From Prorocentrum cordatum (lineage: Eukaryota; Sar; Dinophyceae; Prorocentrales; Prorocentraceae), in assembly GCA_963575745.1 (NCBI GenBank), contig CAUYUJ010009546.1, positions 208,501 to 272,500 of the forward strand: 64,000 nucleotides of DNA, read 5' to 3'. Positions 51,811 to 63,082 of this stretch are shown in pieces (within the stretch, counting starts at the first letter, position 1; each line of letters begins with the position of its first letter). Under the pieces are notes generated by a model, which saw only the letters and a program-made list of their open reading frames with translations, was not told where the DNA came from and did not search any database. Both the position numbers and the translations under genes were made by a program.

Positions 51811-53829
51811 AGGCCCCATGACCCCCAGGGGGGGATGCGGATCTGACCCCCTCCCCCCTCCCCCTACTCCCCCCCCCCTGCCACCCCAGGACCCCCCCCC
51901 CCGGGACCCCCTCCGACGCCCCCCCCCCCCCCGACGGGAGAGGGATCAAAGGGAGGGGGTTCCCCTTCGACTCGATTACGACATAGTTTTTTTTTCGTTC
52001 GCTGACAAGCGTGAGAAAGAGGGTGCAGGGAAAAGGGGCGACGGAGACGACGACTGACGGAGACGACGGCTCGAGACAGATGCCCGCACAATGTGTGACC
52101 TTGAGTGTCGAAATCTACAACCTGGTCAAGGATCGAGGGTGGGCCGTTTTCAAAATGTGGCTCTCGCTTTAGCGCCTCCCACGCTCGTCTCGAATGTTTG
52201 CACCAGTTTCAAAAAGAAAGGCCGTCTCCTTTCTAAAATGTGGCTCTCGCTTTCGCGCCGCACGCATTGATCTGAACAGCTTGCATCAGTTTCAATGGAT
52301 TTTAGGGTTGAAGATCCAGGAACTGCGTTCTGGCGCGATGACAGGACGAAGCAGTCGTGTAAATTCGCGCTTCTGAGGTCCCGTGAATGATTTTCTGGCG
52401 CAATTCAGTGACATCAGGACGCCACAGTCATTCTGATGCGCGGCGGTGAAGTCCCAGGAGTTGTCGGTGGGCACGGTTCATCATGATTTCTATTGGATAT
52501 CGGAAGTTGAAGAGCGTCCGGTCATACTAATTATTTGTAAATTTGTCATGTTATTTGTTCTGGTGTTGGCCTTGTTTGGGGCCTCGCAGAGTAACATTTA
52601 TGTTTGAAGGGACCCAGGAAGAGGGAATTTGGAGGGCGGGTTCCTTGCAACTTTGTTGATGCGTCTTGAGGTCGCCCTGGTTATATTCCTCCTCCTGCCC
52701 TCTTCATACCTCTCCCCCCCTCGGCCAGAACTCCTGGCCCAAGGAGGAGGAGGAGCAGGAGGAGGAGGAGGAGAACCCACATCTCCGACGTATCGAAAAA
52801 GATCACGGAGGATTTGGTTAGCAGTTTTCGGTTTTTCTGGGCTCCAGTACCGTCGGGAAAACAATTTGGGGTGATACACCGGCTTGGAGAAAGAGCCAGG
52901 ACTCCCTAGAACCTTTTTTGGGAGAGAACACAGAAATCACATCTTGGGAGGAGGCTCCGCCTCCTGGTCCTTTTCTTGCTGCGGCTGTTCGTCCCACCCC
53001 TCCACCTCATCCTTATACTCCAGGTCTCCTCCGCCCTCTTCTCCCCTCCTCTCCCACCCCTTGCCCCCCCTTCACATCCGAGGGATTATTCTCTCATTCC
53101 GCGCGTTTGGGTCATTGATTTCGGCCTCTGTGGGCGCTGGGCTCCAGGACAATCGAATTTTCTTCCAGGACGACATCTCGTATGGATTGGAGTCGATCGA
53201 ACTACGAGTGAGGCTGGGCGACTGAGTGCGAGTGGATCTGGCCGTGAGCGAGTCTAGGGACAGTCGGACCGAGGCATAAGATCGAGTTCGTTTCGGGGAA
53301 GGTAATCACGTGTTCTCCGTGTCCGTTGGATGTTCTTGTGCATCCTGGGGAGGGTACCGTCGGATGCCCCGTGCGTTTTGGCCGGTGAAGGGCCCCGTGT
53401 TCTTGAGGGATGTTCTTCTGGCCTAGGTCCGACGGCCTGCTTGGGCTATGGGCCTGTGATGCGCCAGTGGTCGGCTCCACCTTGGACGGCCCGAGCGCCA
53501 TGCCGGACCGGGCAGGTGTCCTGCCCCCTCGGCGGCTCCCCCAGGGGAATGCGCAGGTGCCGTGCCCCTGCATCGCGATGGTCGCTGGGCTTTGGAAGGG
53601 GGCGATTGGCAGGGGGACGGGGGGGGGGGCAATGGGGGGTTCAGTGGAGAGTGAGCGCACAGCTGGACGCGAACGGTCCCGTGATATGCCCCCTGGCCCA
53701 TGGCCCGCTCACCCGGGCGCCCAAATGCGTTGCCCGCTTCCTTCAGATGGCCATGGGACTTTGAACGGAGAGGAACCCTACGTGCGAAATGTTTGTTTTA
53801 CTTGCGACGATTCTGGACATGAATCTGGG
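51811..53829. other. Spacer with C-homopolymers and no supported gene
   Basis: C-runs occupy 51,848-51,930. A diverged duplication of GTGGCTCTCGCTTTMGCGCC lies at 52,158 and 52,240. A GGA/GGAGC run is at 52,744-52,772. No domain-bearing ORF. Confidence 0.4.
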
Positions 53830-54970
53830 CAGGAACGGGCCCGTGATGTGTATACCCCCTCTTCGGCTTCGATCGTGTCCCCTCTGGGGGCATACCTTCC
53901 TTACTTGCTGCGCGAAATTGGTGCAGTTCTTGAAACGGGGGAAGAGAGGACGGATGGAATGGGGGGGGCAAGGATGGAGCACGGAAATAGCACGAGGGGG
54001 GCTAGGAGCGGAAAGCACATGGCAGAACCAGAAGGGCTCATTGGGTGGGTAGACCCCAACAGGCGGGTCGGGAGGGTCGGCCCAAGCGGCCAGGTCGAGA
54101 AGGCGTGCTGCTGAAGCGTGAAGACCGTACGAATTGCGAGGAGAGATCACGGGATAGCGCGATTCCCCAAGTAAAACGCGAGAGAGGCCAAAGCGAGAGT
54201 GTGATTCCTGAGTGTCGAAGGCGCGGCGTCTGAGTAAATTGCGAGGACGTGCCACGCGAGAAAGCGATTCGTGCATTAATTGTAAGGAAAACCCCCGCGA
54301 AAGCGAGATTATGTAACAACGTGTAAGGAAGTCTCAGGCGGGAGCCGTTGGTATTGTTGGCCCGGGGCCAACAAAACAGTTTGGTGAAACCGAGCTTGCC
54401 GTGTCAAATAACAGGGTGCGATCCCCGGGGGGCACAACAACAACACCAACACCAACACCAACACCACCACCAACATCGACACCAATCATTACAAGACTGT
54501 TCTCTCTTACTTGTTCGAGTGCCGTTCCAAACGTATACCCCGCGTCTTCGTTTTCGATCGTACCCCGTTGGGGGCATATCTCATTATCATTTGCCACGTG
54601 TACGCAGTGCAGCTCCTCAGTCAGCGGAGGAGAGGGCGGATGGAAGGGGGAGGGAGAAGGATGGAGCACGAGAGAGATTCGCAGGAGGGGTGCTAGGAGC
54701 AGAAACACGCGGCAGAGCCAGACGGGCTGAAGCGTGCGTCTTGCATGTGTCGCGATGAGGTTTCGAGAGGCAGCGCTAGTCCCGAGTAGATCACGGGAGA
54801 AGCCAGAGCGAGATAACGATTCTTGAGCGTCGAGGGCGCGGCATCTGAATACTTTGCGAGGGAGTCCCATTCGACAGCGCGATTCCTGCATACATTGTGA
54901 GACTGTCCCGCACGGGAGAGCAATTCGAAATACATCGCGAGGAAGTGTCAGGCGAGATCTGTTGTTGTTG
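53830..54970. repeat. Diverged tandem duplication, units offset about 690 bp
   Basis: GATCGTGTCCCCTCTGGGGG (53,871) corresponds to GATCGTACCCCGTTGGGGGC (54,557), and GCTAGGAGCGGAAA (54,001) to GCTAGGAGCAGAAA (54,691). Both end in runs of CGCGATTCC and GCGAG words and a GAAGTSTCAGGCG motif. The first unit is about 510 bp, the second about 450 bp. No gene is supported. Confidence 0.7.
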
Positions 54971-55787
54971 TAGTTCGGTGGCCAGGGGCCCAATCTGAGG
55001 AATCAGATTTTCCCTCGTGAGGACAAGGTGAGGAGCACTTGAATTGAAAAATGCACTGTGCACCGGGCAGTGGGCATCAACCATAAGAATGTCTGAGAAG
55101 AAGCACTTAAGCAAGTCAACGAACAACGGCAGGACTCCGCTGCGGCACGAGGCGCGGGCGCGCGGCTGCTGTCGGGGGCCGCATCTGCGCTCAGCGCCGC
55201 GGGGAGACACCCGCAGGCAGACGGGGCTCCACAGCGGCGGTCCTGGGCGAGGATCGATCGACGATTGATCGAAGATCGATCGGGACAGAGCCGTTTCAGA
55301 GTGGGCCTCGTCTTCGACTTGGCTTCGCTCGGGCGTGCGCGTGTTTCCTTTTGCGAGGACCATCGAAGATCATCCTGCGAATCAATACGCGCCAGATGTT
55401 GAAAGTCGGTATGTTTGGATTGCCATCTCCCAATCTACTCTTAGCGCCATCATAATATCTTGGATGGCCTGAGCTCAATCTACTTGATCCGCCTTCCTAC
55501 TTCATGTGTTTTACCTTCTTCCGGCCGACGTGTGCACGCACGAAGCCGAAACATGCATTGGGATTGGACGTCCGAGCGATGACAAATCGAGGATCGAGGG
55601 AGCTGCCATCTTTTCCTCGGCAGAAGGACGACGGAAGGTGGCGGAAGCAAAACGAGGGCGTTTCTGCCAGCCGAAGCTAGTGGAAGGAGGCGGAAGTAAC
55701 GCATGCATCCCCAAGGGATTGCAAGTTGTTTGGTTGCATCTGGCGGGGCGCACATGGGGTCAGGGGGAACGGGGAAAGCTTCAGGAG
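54971..55787. other. Unassigned spacer
   Basis: The palindromic cluster GATCGATCGACGATTGATCG plus AAGATCGATCG lies at 55,252-55,281. No gene is supported. Confidence 0.35.
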
Positions 55788-55855
55788 TCTGCTTCTTAAG
55801 GAGGGCGAGGCCCTGCATCTGTAGACAAAGCCAGCGCCTGCTAAGAAGCATCCTC
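55788..55855. other. Short fold-back element, AAGAAGC family (copy 2)
   Basis: GCTTCTTAAGGAGGGC at the left pairs with GCGCCTGCTAAGAAGC at the right. The centre GGCCCTGCATCTGTAGACAA is the inverse of the core at 38,690-38,715. Confidence 0.5.
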
Positions 55856-55894
55856 CGCACCGACTCGTGGATACCGCCGGTCTACCTCCTGCTT

Positions 55895-56335
55895 CCTTTT
55901 CTCCTCGTTCCCCTTCCTCCTCCCTCCTCCTCCTTTCCCTCAATGCTAGAAGCCGCGGGCGGATTCATCCCCAATGCTGTTGCCCCTTTTCCTCCTTGTC
56001 CTCCTCCTCCTCCTCCTTTTCCTCCTCCTCCTCCTCCTCCTCCTCCTCCTCCTCCTCCTCCTCCTCCTCCTCCCTCCTCCTTCCTCCTCCCTGCTCCTCC
56101 TCCTCCTCCTCGTCGTCCCCTCCTCCTCCTCCTCATCCTCCTCCCTCTGCTCCTCCTCCTCCACCTCTCCGTTTTCCTCCTCTTCCTCTTCCTCCTCCTC
56201 CTCCTCCTCCTCCTCCTCCTCCTCTTCTTCCTCCTCCTCCTCCTTATCCTCCTCGTCCTCCTCCTCCTCCATCTCCCCCCCCTCCTTCCAGCTCTACCCA
56301 TGCTCCTCCTACTCCTCCTTTTCCTTCGTCCGTCT
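55895..56335. repeat. (CCT)n polypyrimidine tract
   Basis: About 400 bp of CTC/TCC on the plus strand immediately downstream of the 3' end of the minus-strand LINE pseudogene. Confidence 0.95.
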
Positions 56336-56339
56336 GTAG

Positions 56340-58880
56340 CCATGCTGGCTCAAAGCCAGGGCGGTGTCCATTTCACTGCCTCCATGGGTAGGCTCCCACT
56401 GCGTGTCGCTGATGCCGCCTACAGGCGCACCGTACGCCGCCGAGGGGAGGAGCCCTGTCCTCCACAGCGCCTGGACCCTGGGGCCCGCCATCCTCGCCAG
56501 CGCATCTGCACGAGGTTGACGTGCCCGGAGCTCCTTCGTTCTTGTCTTCGCCACCGGCCTCCGCACCGCCGTGCCGTGCGCGTCGTGCCCGAGGTTGCAG
56601 AACCCCTGCCTCTCGGGCAGCGCTGGGGCTTTGGCAGCGGGCCGAAGCTCCTTCTTGGCGACGTGGCGAGCCAGCCTGACTTGGCCAGCTTGATCTGCAT
56701 GCCCAGCGGCTGCACCTGCTCCGTGAACTCGCAGACCGCCCTTCGCATCGTGACGACGCCGCCGTCGCCGACCTGCCCGATCCACTGGATGGTAAGGTCG
56801 TCCATGAGGGACATCGGGGTCAGCTGCTTCGCGATAGTGCGAAGGCGCACGACGGCCTGGCAGAGCAGCACCGTCAGCAGGGCCGCGCTGTGGATGCAGC
56901 CCGGCAGGATGTTGCTGTTGGCCACCATCTTGCGGCTCCAGCAGCCGTACGCCTGCAGCACCCTCGGCATCCTGAAGTAGCTCACGCACATGCCAGCCAG
57001 CCTCATGGGGAAGCCGAGTGATCGTGCCTGCTCGAGCAGCGGGCCTATGAGCACGCTGTCGAAGACCTTATGCAGATGCACGATCGCTGTCCAGCTGACC
57101 TCCCAAAGCAGCTGGGCGATCTCGGCCTGGACTTTGTGGCCGTGTGCCGACGCCGTGGCCGTCGCCCCGCGCCGCATGCCGAAGATCGCATCGTCGGGGT
57201 GGTTCTTGTTCCACTGCTGCGAGGGAGGCTTGCGTACCCTCGCCCACACCCGAATGAGCGTGTTGGCCAAGGTGATCAGGCGGCAGCCCTCGCCGTCGGG
57301 CTTCGGCAAAACAGGACCATGACGTTGATGATCCGCACCGACGGCTAGCACAATAGCTCCTCGCATCGAGTGAACAGGGCCGCTAACACCTCCACGGCGT
57401 GACCCGGCACGAACCAAAGCTGCCGCGGGTGTAGTCGAGACTGGCCTACCGCGGTCTTCCACGAGAAGGTGCCCACCGCCCTCCTGATGTTGCCGCCGTT
57501 GATCGTGGGGAGCGCGGGCCATGTGGCCGCATCGCCTGGGGTAGCCTTCCAGGGAGCGCCGTGCGCCTCCCAGAGGTCCTCCCGCTCGTCCATGGCCTGG
57601 TCCGCCAGCTGCGCAGGGTCTCCGTCACGGTCGGCTCGCACCACCTCGAGGCGTTCCAGCCCCCGCGTCGCGCGGAGAGCTCCGCTGGCCCCATGGGCGA
57701 ACGCCTCGTCGACCCACGCATTCCAGCGATTCGCTGTCGCCTCGCGGCGTAGGCTCTGGAGGTCTTCCTGCTGGGTGGCGAGCTCCGCCACGCGCGCCTC
57801 GAGGCCCCGCAGCAAGAGCAGCTCGGGGCCGAGCGCGAGCAGCGCCACAACCTCAGGTGGAGCTTCCTTCCACGCGTGCTGCGCTCCCCGAGTGCGGCGG
57901 AAGAAAGCGATGGGCGCCTGCAGGTTCTTGGCGATCCTTGGCAGCGCGGCCTCGGGCTGCTGCGCGGCGCGCGGCGCCAGCTTCGCCGCGTGCGCGCGGG
58001 CCCGCGCGTGCGCGGCCTAACGGGCGATGGAGCCCCACGCCAGCAGCTCGGGGGTCGCCCTCAGCCTCTTGCGCGGCGGCTCCCAGCGCGACCGCGCCCG
58101 CTTGGTTTCGGGCGGGCCCGCTCGCCCCTCATACCGCGCGCCGCGCGCGGCTCTCGCCAACGAGGCCCCAGGCGTCGAGGAGCTCGGCCTCGACGCCTTC
58201 GATGACCATGTCCCAGCAGTCCCGCAGCTCCGCCTGTTCGACGGCCCCCGCGTTCTTGTGACTCGCACGCCCCCAGAGACCCCCGAGTGGCAGCCGCGCG
58301 CGCCCGACGGGGGGGGGAGGCAGAGGCGCAGGTGCCTTGTGCACGCGCTGCCACAGGACTTGGTCCTCCGCCAGGGTAGCCACGCCCACCGCCCTGCGCG
58401 TTGGCAGGGCGGTCTCTTCACGCGCCACTGCCGCGCCGATCCTCGGCGCCAAGATTGCTCTCGCCACCCGGGGAGGGCCTTGCAACGGGCGGGCCCCTCG
58501 GGCGCGGTCGCCGCGCCGCCCGCCACCGCAAGCCAGTGAAGCGGCAGCTTCTCTGGAGTCAAGTCCCAATCGCCTATCGCCAGCTAGTCGCAGCCCTGCT
58601 CGCCCAGTTCCGCCAAGTAGAGCGCCAGCGCGTGCAGGAGGGCGAGGTTGTCGGGGTCGTCGGGGTCGACGCCGGTGACCAGGCACGCTGACCACCGCGA
58701 GCACGAGCCCGCCAGGTGGCCCCCAAGCCACGCGGGCAGCGTCCAGCCTGCCGGGCGCGAGGGCGCCAGCCTAGCCGCGCTTCTATCCCCCCCATGGGCG
58801 CGGGCGCTGCCCTGACGCCGATGTCGCTGCGCGCGAGGGCCGCAAACCCGCCAGAAGTTCCCCCGCGCTCCGTTTGCACC
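56340..58880 (-). pseudogene. LINE (non-LTR) retrotransposon, endonuclease plus reverse transcriptase, decayed
   Basis: On the minus strand the order is an apurinic-like endonuclease segment at 58,730-58,540 (LVTGVDPDDPDNLALLHAL, then GDWDLTPEKLPLHW), a linker (57,848-57,345), RT (57,340-56,640) and a C-terminal domain. RT landmarks are LPKPDGEGCRLITLANTLIR, LHKVFDSV (motif A region), GCIHSAALLTVLL (motif B) and SLMDDLTIQW (motif C with both Asp). After a frameshift near 56,620-56,650 the frame continues FCNLGHDAHGTAVRRPVAKT and LWRTGLLPSAAYGAPVGGIS. At least one in-frame stop (before LAIGDWD) and three frameshifts disable it. It would copy its own RNA at nicked chromosomal DNA. Confidence 0.85.
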
Positions 58881-59379
58881 GCCGCCGCAGGGGCCCCTCG
58901 TTAGCCCAAGCCCTGTCCCGCTCTAGCTACGGCAGTTTCGCCAACGCGGCGCGGTGCCCTGAGCCGCTACTGGGGGCAGTCCGCGCACTCTGCCGTCAGC
59001 GGGTTCCTGAGGGGCACAACATTGTCTCCGTCGGCCGACGTGGCCACCCCTCGTGGACGTCTTGGGCCCGATGGGGGCCCGAACTGGGAGGGCCTGCGCG
59101 CCGTCCCGCGCCTGGCCCAGGGCCTCGCCAGGGTCGGCGACGTCGGCCCTGGGCAGAGAAGTGCCCAGTATGAGCGGGGCCTCACGCCCTCGCCCTTCGC
59201 CTGTTCATTTCGAAACGCCATCGGCAGCGTGGCTCTCGGTGCCGACGGACCTGCCCCACGATTGCATATGGTTGGCTGGCTAGGTGAAGAGCTGCCGGCC
59301 CCTGCATGGGCACCCGTCCAAGCGAGTCTGCTGGCCCTCGGAGTCGCATGCTGCGCGCCAGCTCCGACCCCCAAAGCTC

Positions 59380-60756
59380 CGCTGGCAGCCGACGACCCCA
59401 GGGGCAAATCATCGCAGGGCGCCCCATCAGTTTACTATGCGTGGCGCACAAACTCCTAGCAGGCCTCCTGTTACAACGTCTACAACAGGCAGGGGCAGAA
59501 CACCGGCTGACCCAAACTCAACGCGGTTTCCGCCGTGGGCGCGGCAAAGCAGACGCCGTTCACGCAGTGCGCCGCCATATCGAGCTCGCACGCGCCAGGA
59601 AAGATGGGGGCGCTACATTTGTTGCCCTGGATGAGAGAAAAGCATTTGATTTCATTAGCGTGAAAGCATTGTTGACAGCTCCGCGCCGCTTCGGGGCACC
59701 CCAGAACCTGCTCGCGCTGATTGGGGATATTTATGAGGCCTGGCGGTTTTGCGTAGCCGACGGGGCGATCAAATCTTCTGAGTGAAAGAAAACAAATGTC
59801 TGGGCTATCACAGGGGCGCCCGTTGTCGCCACTCCTTTCCGTTATGTTGTTCGTTGCGGTCTGGCGGGGCGCCGTGAACAACCCGAACGACAATGGCGCG
59901 GTCGACATGGTTGCTGGAAGTCTTTCGGCGCCGCCGCATGCCGACGACACGCTGCTCATCGGGAGAAGCCAAACCAGCTTACGGCACCTCTTAGACAACA
60001 TCGCATTGGCGGGGGCGCGGGTTGGACTGGAGCTGCACTGGGACAAATTCCGGACGATCACGATAAACAACGACGTGACGTTGAGGACGCCGGCTGCACA
60101 ACTCGTTGCCGAAAAAAACCAAGCATGCCATATTTGGGTGTTACATTGTACAACAGTAGGCAGTTGGGTACCGAGCTAAGGAACATGATGGGGGCAGTTT
60201 GGGCCGGATTTTCCAAATGTGACAGAACATGGGAACGCTTTGCTATGAGCCAGCGGCGAAAACAGGAACTATTCCAATCGCTGGTCACATCCGAAATCAC
60301 GCATTCACTGAACCTGGCGTGTCAGACAAAGCAGAAAAGGGAAGGCTGGATGGATATCAAGCAAGATGCCTGCGAATAATACAACATCTACCTCCCGCCT
60401 TTCTTACGCGAGTACCGAATAGCAAAGTTCCGGAACAAGCTGGTCAAAAGCAGTGCAGTGCGCAACTTCTTCAACGACAAATACCATTAGTTGGCAAAGT
60501 TGGCCGGGCGCCAGACGCGGACTCTCTTCGGCAACTCGCGTTTCAGCCCGGCGCAGTTCTGTCAGCTGTGGATGCGCATCAAAGGAGGAGAGGCAGACCC
60601 AGACACGAGTGGGCGAAACGCCTGCACAAGGCTTTGGTTGCTCATCTTGGCCCAGAACTTGGGGGCAGCGCCTGCAGGACCCCACCGTGCGACGCAGCAT
60701 TGCTGAACACATTGCACACCATGGTGGTGAAACCGACCACCAATAGCATGATGTAG
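59380..60756 (+). pseudogene. LINE reverse transcriptase, second lineage, decayed
   Basis: Plus-strand RT in several frames. 59,417 onwards reads RPISLLCVAHKLLAGLLLQR, QRGFRRGRGKADAVHAVR and ALDERKAFDFISVKAL (motif A). After a frameshift near 59,785 comes GLSQGRPLSPLLSVMLF (motif B) and PHADDTLLIG (motif C). After a further shift near 60,120 comes MPYLGVTLYNSRQLG (thumb). After a third near 60,330 comes YQARCLRIIQHLP, LLQRQIPLVGKVGRAP and RRRGRPRHEWAKRLHKALV. The endonuclease half was not identified upstream (58.9-59.38 kb). Its motifs differ from those of the adjacent minus-strand LINE, so the two are not copies of one another. Confidence 0.87.
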
Positions 60757-60859
60757 CTTTTTGTTTACATACGTTGCATGAGATGCCCGGTGCTTTGGCG
60801 TCCTACCTCCATTGTCCCCCCCCTCCTCCTGCCGCGCGCGCTGCGATTTTTGCGACCGC

Positions 60860-62710
60860 CGCCATGCCGCCGCCCCTGCAAAGCGGCGAGAATAGGCTGG
60901 CCCTGTCTTCTTTCGCCCGCGCGAGTGAGTGCCCCGCAACTGCCAGTCCCACGTCGCGGGCCCCGAGCCGCTCCCAACGGGACTGGCCCCCCCAGGCTCT
61001 CGCCGCCTCTCGGGTCGAAGGGCGCCTTCGCGTGAGCCGCTCCAGCCACGACATCGACGTCGCTCAGGAGGCCCCCGTCGCGCGCGGCGGCGCGCGTCGC
61101 ACGTCCTCCACGTTCGCCATGGGGTGGTCGAACAGCTGCCCCTGGCTCGGGGAGGTGCGCGCGGTGCCCGACGAGCTGCGCCCCCGTGGCCCTTTCTGCT
61201 GCCTCGCCACCCAGCCTCCTCAAGTCCTGCAACGCGGCCGCCGCAGCCTCGGCCAGCTGCCCTCTCGGCCTCGAGGCCGCCGCAGGGGCCGAAGGCCCAG
61301 GAGGGCCGCCGTCTGCGGCCTCTGCAGCCTCTGCGAGCCCCGCTGCAGCAGCGCGCTCGCCGTCGATCGCCCCCAGCGCCACCGCCGCGGTCTCGGCCCG
61401 CCGGTGCGCCGCGGCCACGTCCACCGCACTGCGCATGGGGCTGAAGATCTCAGCATGAAACACACCATTCCGACGCCTGCGCGCCATCAGCGCGGGACGA
61501 GAGCATCTCAGAGCAATTTATCACAGGATGCCCCCACCTGTCCGACGCACGTCGCGGGCCTTGGGGGGTCGCCCCCAACGGGGCTGCCCCCCCCAGGTCG
61601 CGCCTCTCGCCACCTCTCGGGTCGAAGGGCACCTTCGAAGCAGCAGCGCCAGCCGCGGCGTCGGCGGCTCCAGGCAGGCCCACGTCGCGCGCGGTGGCGC
61701 GCGTCGCATGTCCTTCATGTTCGCCATGGGGTGGTCGAAGAGGTGCCCCTGTCTCGGGGGGGCGCACGAGGTGCTCGCCGAGCTGCGCCCCCGCGGCCCT
61801 CCAAGCTGCCTCGCCGCCCCGCCTCTCCAAGTCCTGCAACGCGGCCGCCGCAGCCTCGGCCAGCTGCCCTCTCGGCCTCGAGGCCTCCGCAGAGGCCGGG
61901 CGCCCGGGCGAGCCACCGTTCGCGGCCCCAGCAGCCGCTGCGGGCCCCGCTGCGCCAGCGCGCTCGCCGTCGATCGCCCCCAGCGCCACCGCCGCGGTCT
62001 CGGCCCGCTGGTGCATCGCGGCCACGTCCACCGCATTGCGCATGACGCCGACCGTCTCGGCCTGCAACGCACTCACCATGCCCGCCGCCAGCGCGCCACG
62101 AGCGCGGGACGGGAGCATCCCAGGGCAATTTAGCACAGGATGCCCCCCCAACTGGTCTGACGCAAGTCGCGCGCCTTGGGGGGTCGCCCCCAACGGGGCT
62201 GGCCCCCCCAGGCCGCGCTTCTCGCCGCCTCTCGGGTCGAAGGACACCTTCGCGGCAGCAGCGCCAGCCGCGGCGACGGTGGCTCCTGGCAGGCCCACGT
62301 CGCGCGCGGTAGCGCGCGTCGCATGTCCTTCATGTTCGCCATGGGGTGGTCGAGCAGCTGGCCTGGCTCGGGGAGGCGCGCGCGGTGCCCGGCGAGCTGC
62401 GCCCCCGCGGCCCTCCAAGCTGCCTCGCCACCCCGCCTCATCAAGTCCTGCGACGCGGCCGCCAAGGCACCGGCCAGCTGCGCGCGCGGCCTCGAGGCCA
62501 CCGCAGGGGCCGAAGGCCCAGGAGGGCCGCCGTCTGCGGCCTCTGCAGCCTCTGCGGGTCCCGCTGCACCAGCGCGTTCTCCTTCGAGCGCCTCCAGCGC
62601 CGCCGCCACGGCCTCGGCGTTCTTGTTCGTCGCGGCCATGTCCACCGTGCTGCGCGTGACGCTGACCATCCTGGCATGCATCCCCCTCGCCAGGTCCGAC
62701 GCCTGCGCGC
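60860..62710. repeat. Tandem repeat of about 610 bp, three units
   Basis: TCGCCATGGGGTGGTCGA recurs at 61,117, 61,723 and 62,338, and GGCCAGCTGC...GGCCTCGAGGCC at matching offsets of 606 and 615 bp. On the minus strand each unit encodes a similar Ala-rich segment (AVDVAAMHQRAETAAVALG, PRGQLAEAAAAALQDL, KVPFDPRGGE). The unequal lengths and frame changes argue for a decayed coding duplication. Confidence 0.9.
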
Positions 62711-62860
62711 CATAAGCGTGGGTCGGGAACTCCTCGGGCCTCCTCGGGGAAATCCATCGCAGGCTGCCCCCAACTGTCTGGCGCACATCCTGCGCCGCGC
62801 GCAGTGCGCCTCTCCACGGGAAGGGCCGCCGCGCGCAGCGAGCGACTGCTCCCAACCGTC

Positions 62861-63052
62861 GCGGCAACCGTCGCCGAGGGGGCGCTCCAAATCGGTGACC
62901 AGATTGTCGCCGCAGGTCGTCTTGATAGGGGCTGGTCGCCGCCGGCGGTGCCAACGCCGGCAACCGTCGCCGAGGGGGCACTTGAAATCGGTGACCAGAT
63001 TGTCGCCGCAAATCGTCTCGATAGACTGGTCGCCGCCAGCGATGCCATCGCC
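62861..63052. repeat. 96-bp tandem duplication
   Basis: GCAACCGTCGCCGAGGGGGC, then AATCGGTGACCAGATTGTCG, occurs twice with about 96-bp spacing. Both strands are open through it. It interrupts the minus-strand coiled-coil ORF region. Confidence 0.9.
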
Positions 63053-63082
63053 ATGGCCTCCCACGTGCTGCTGATTGTTCGT

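Noticed and set aside
55703-56980. 425-codon plus-strand ORF
   Set aside because: Its first half is the CCT tract (poly-Leu/Pro) and its second half is antisense to the LINE RT, which has clear motifs on the minus strand.
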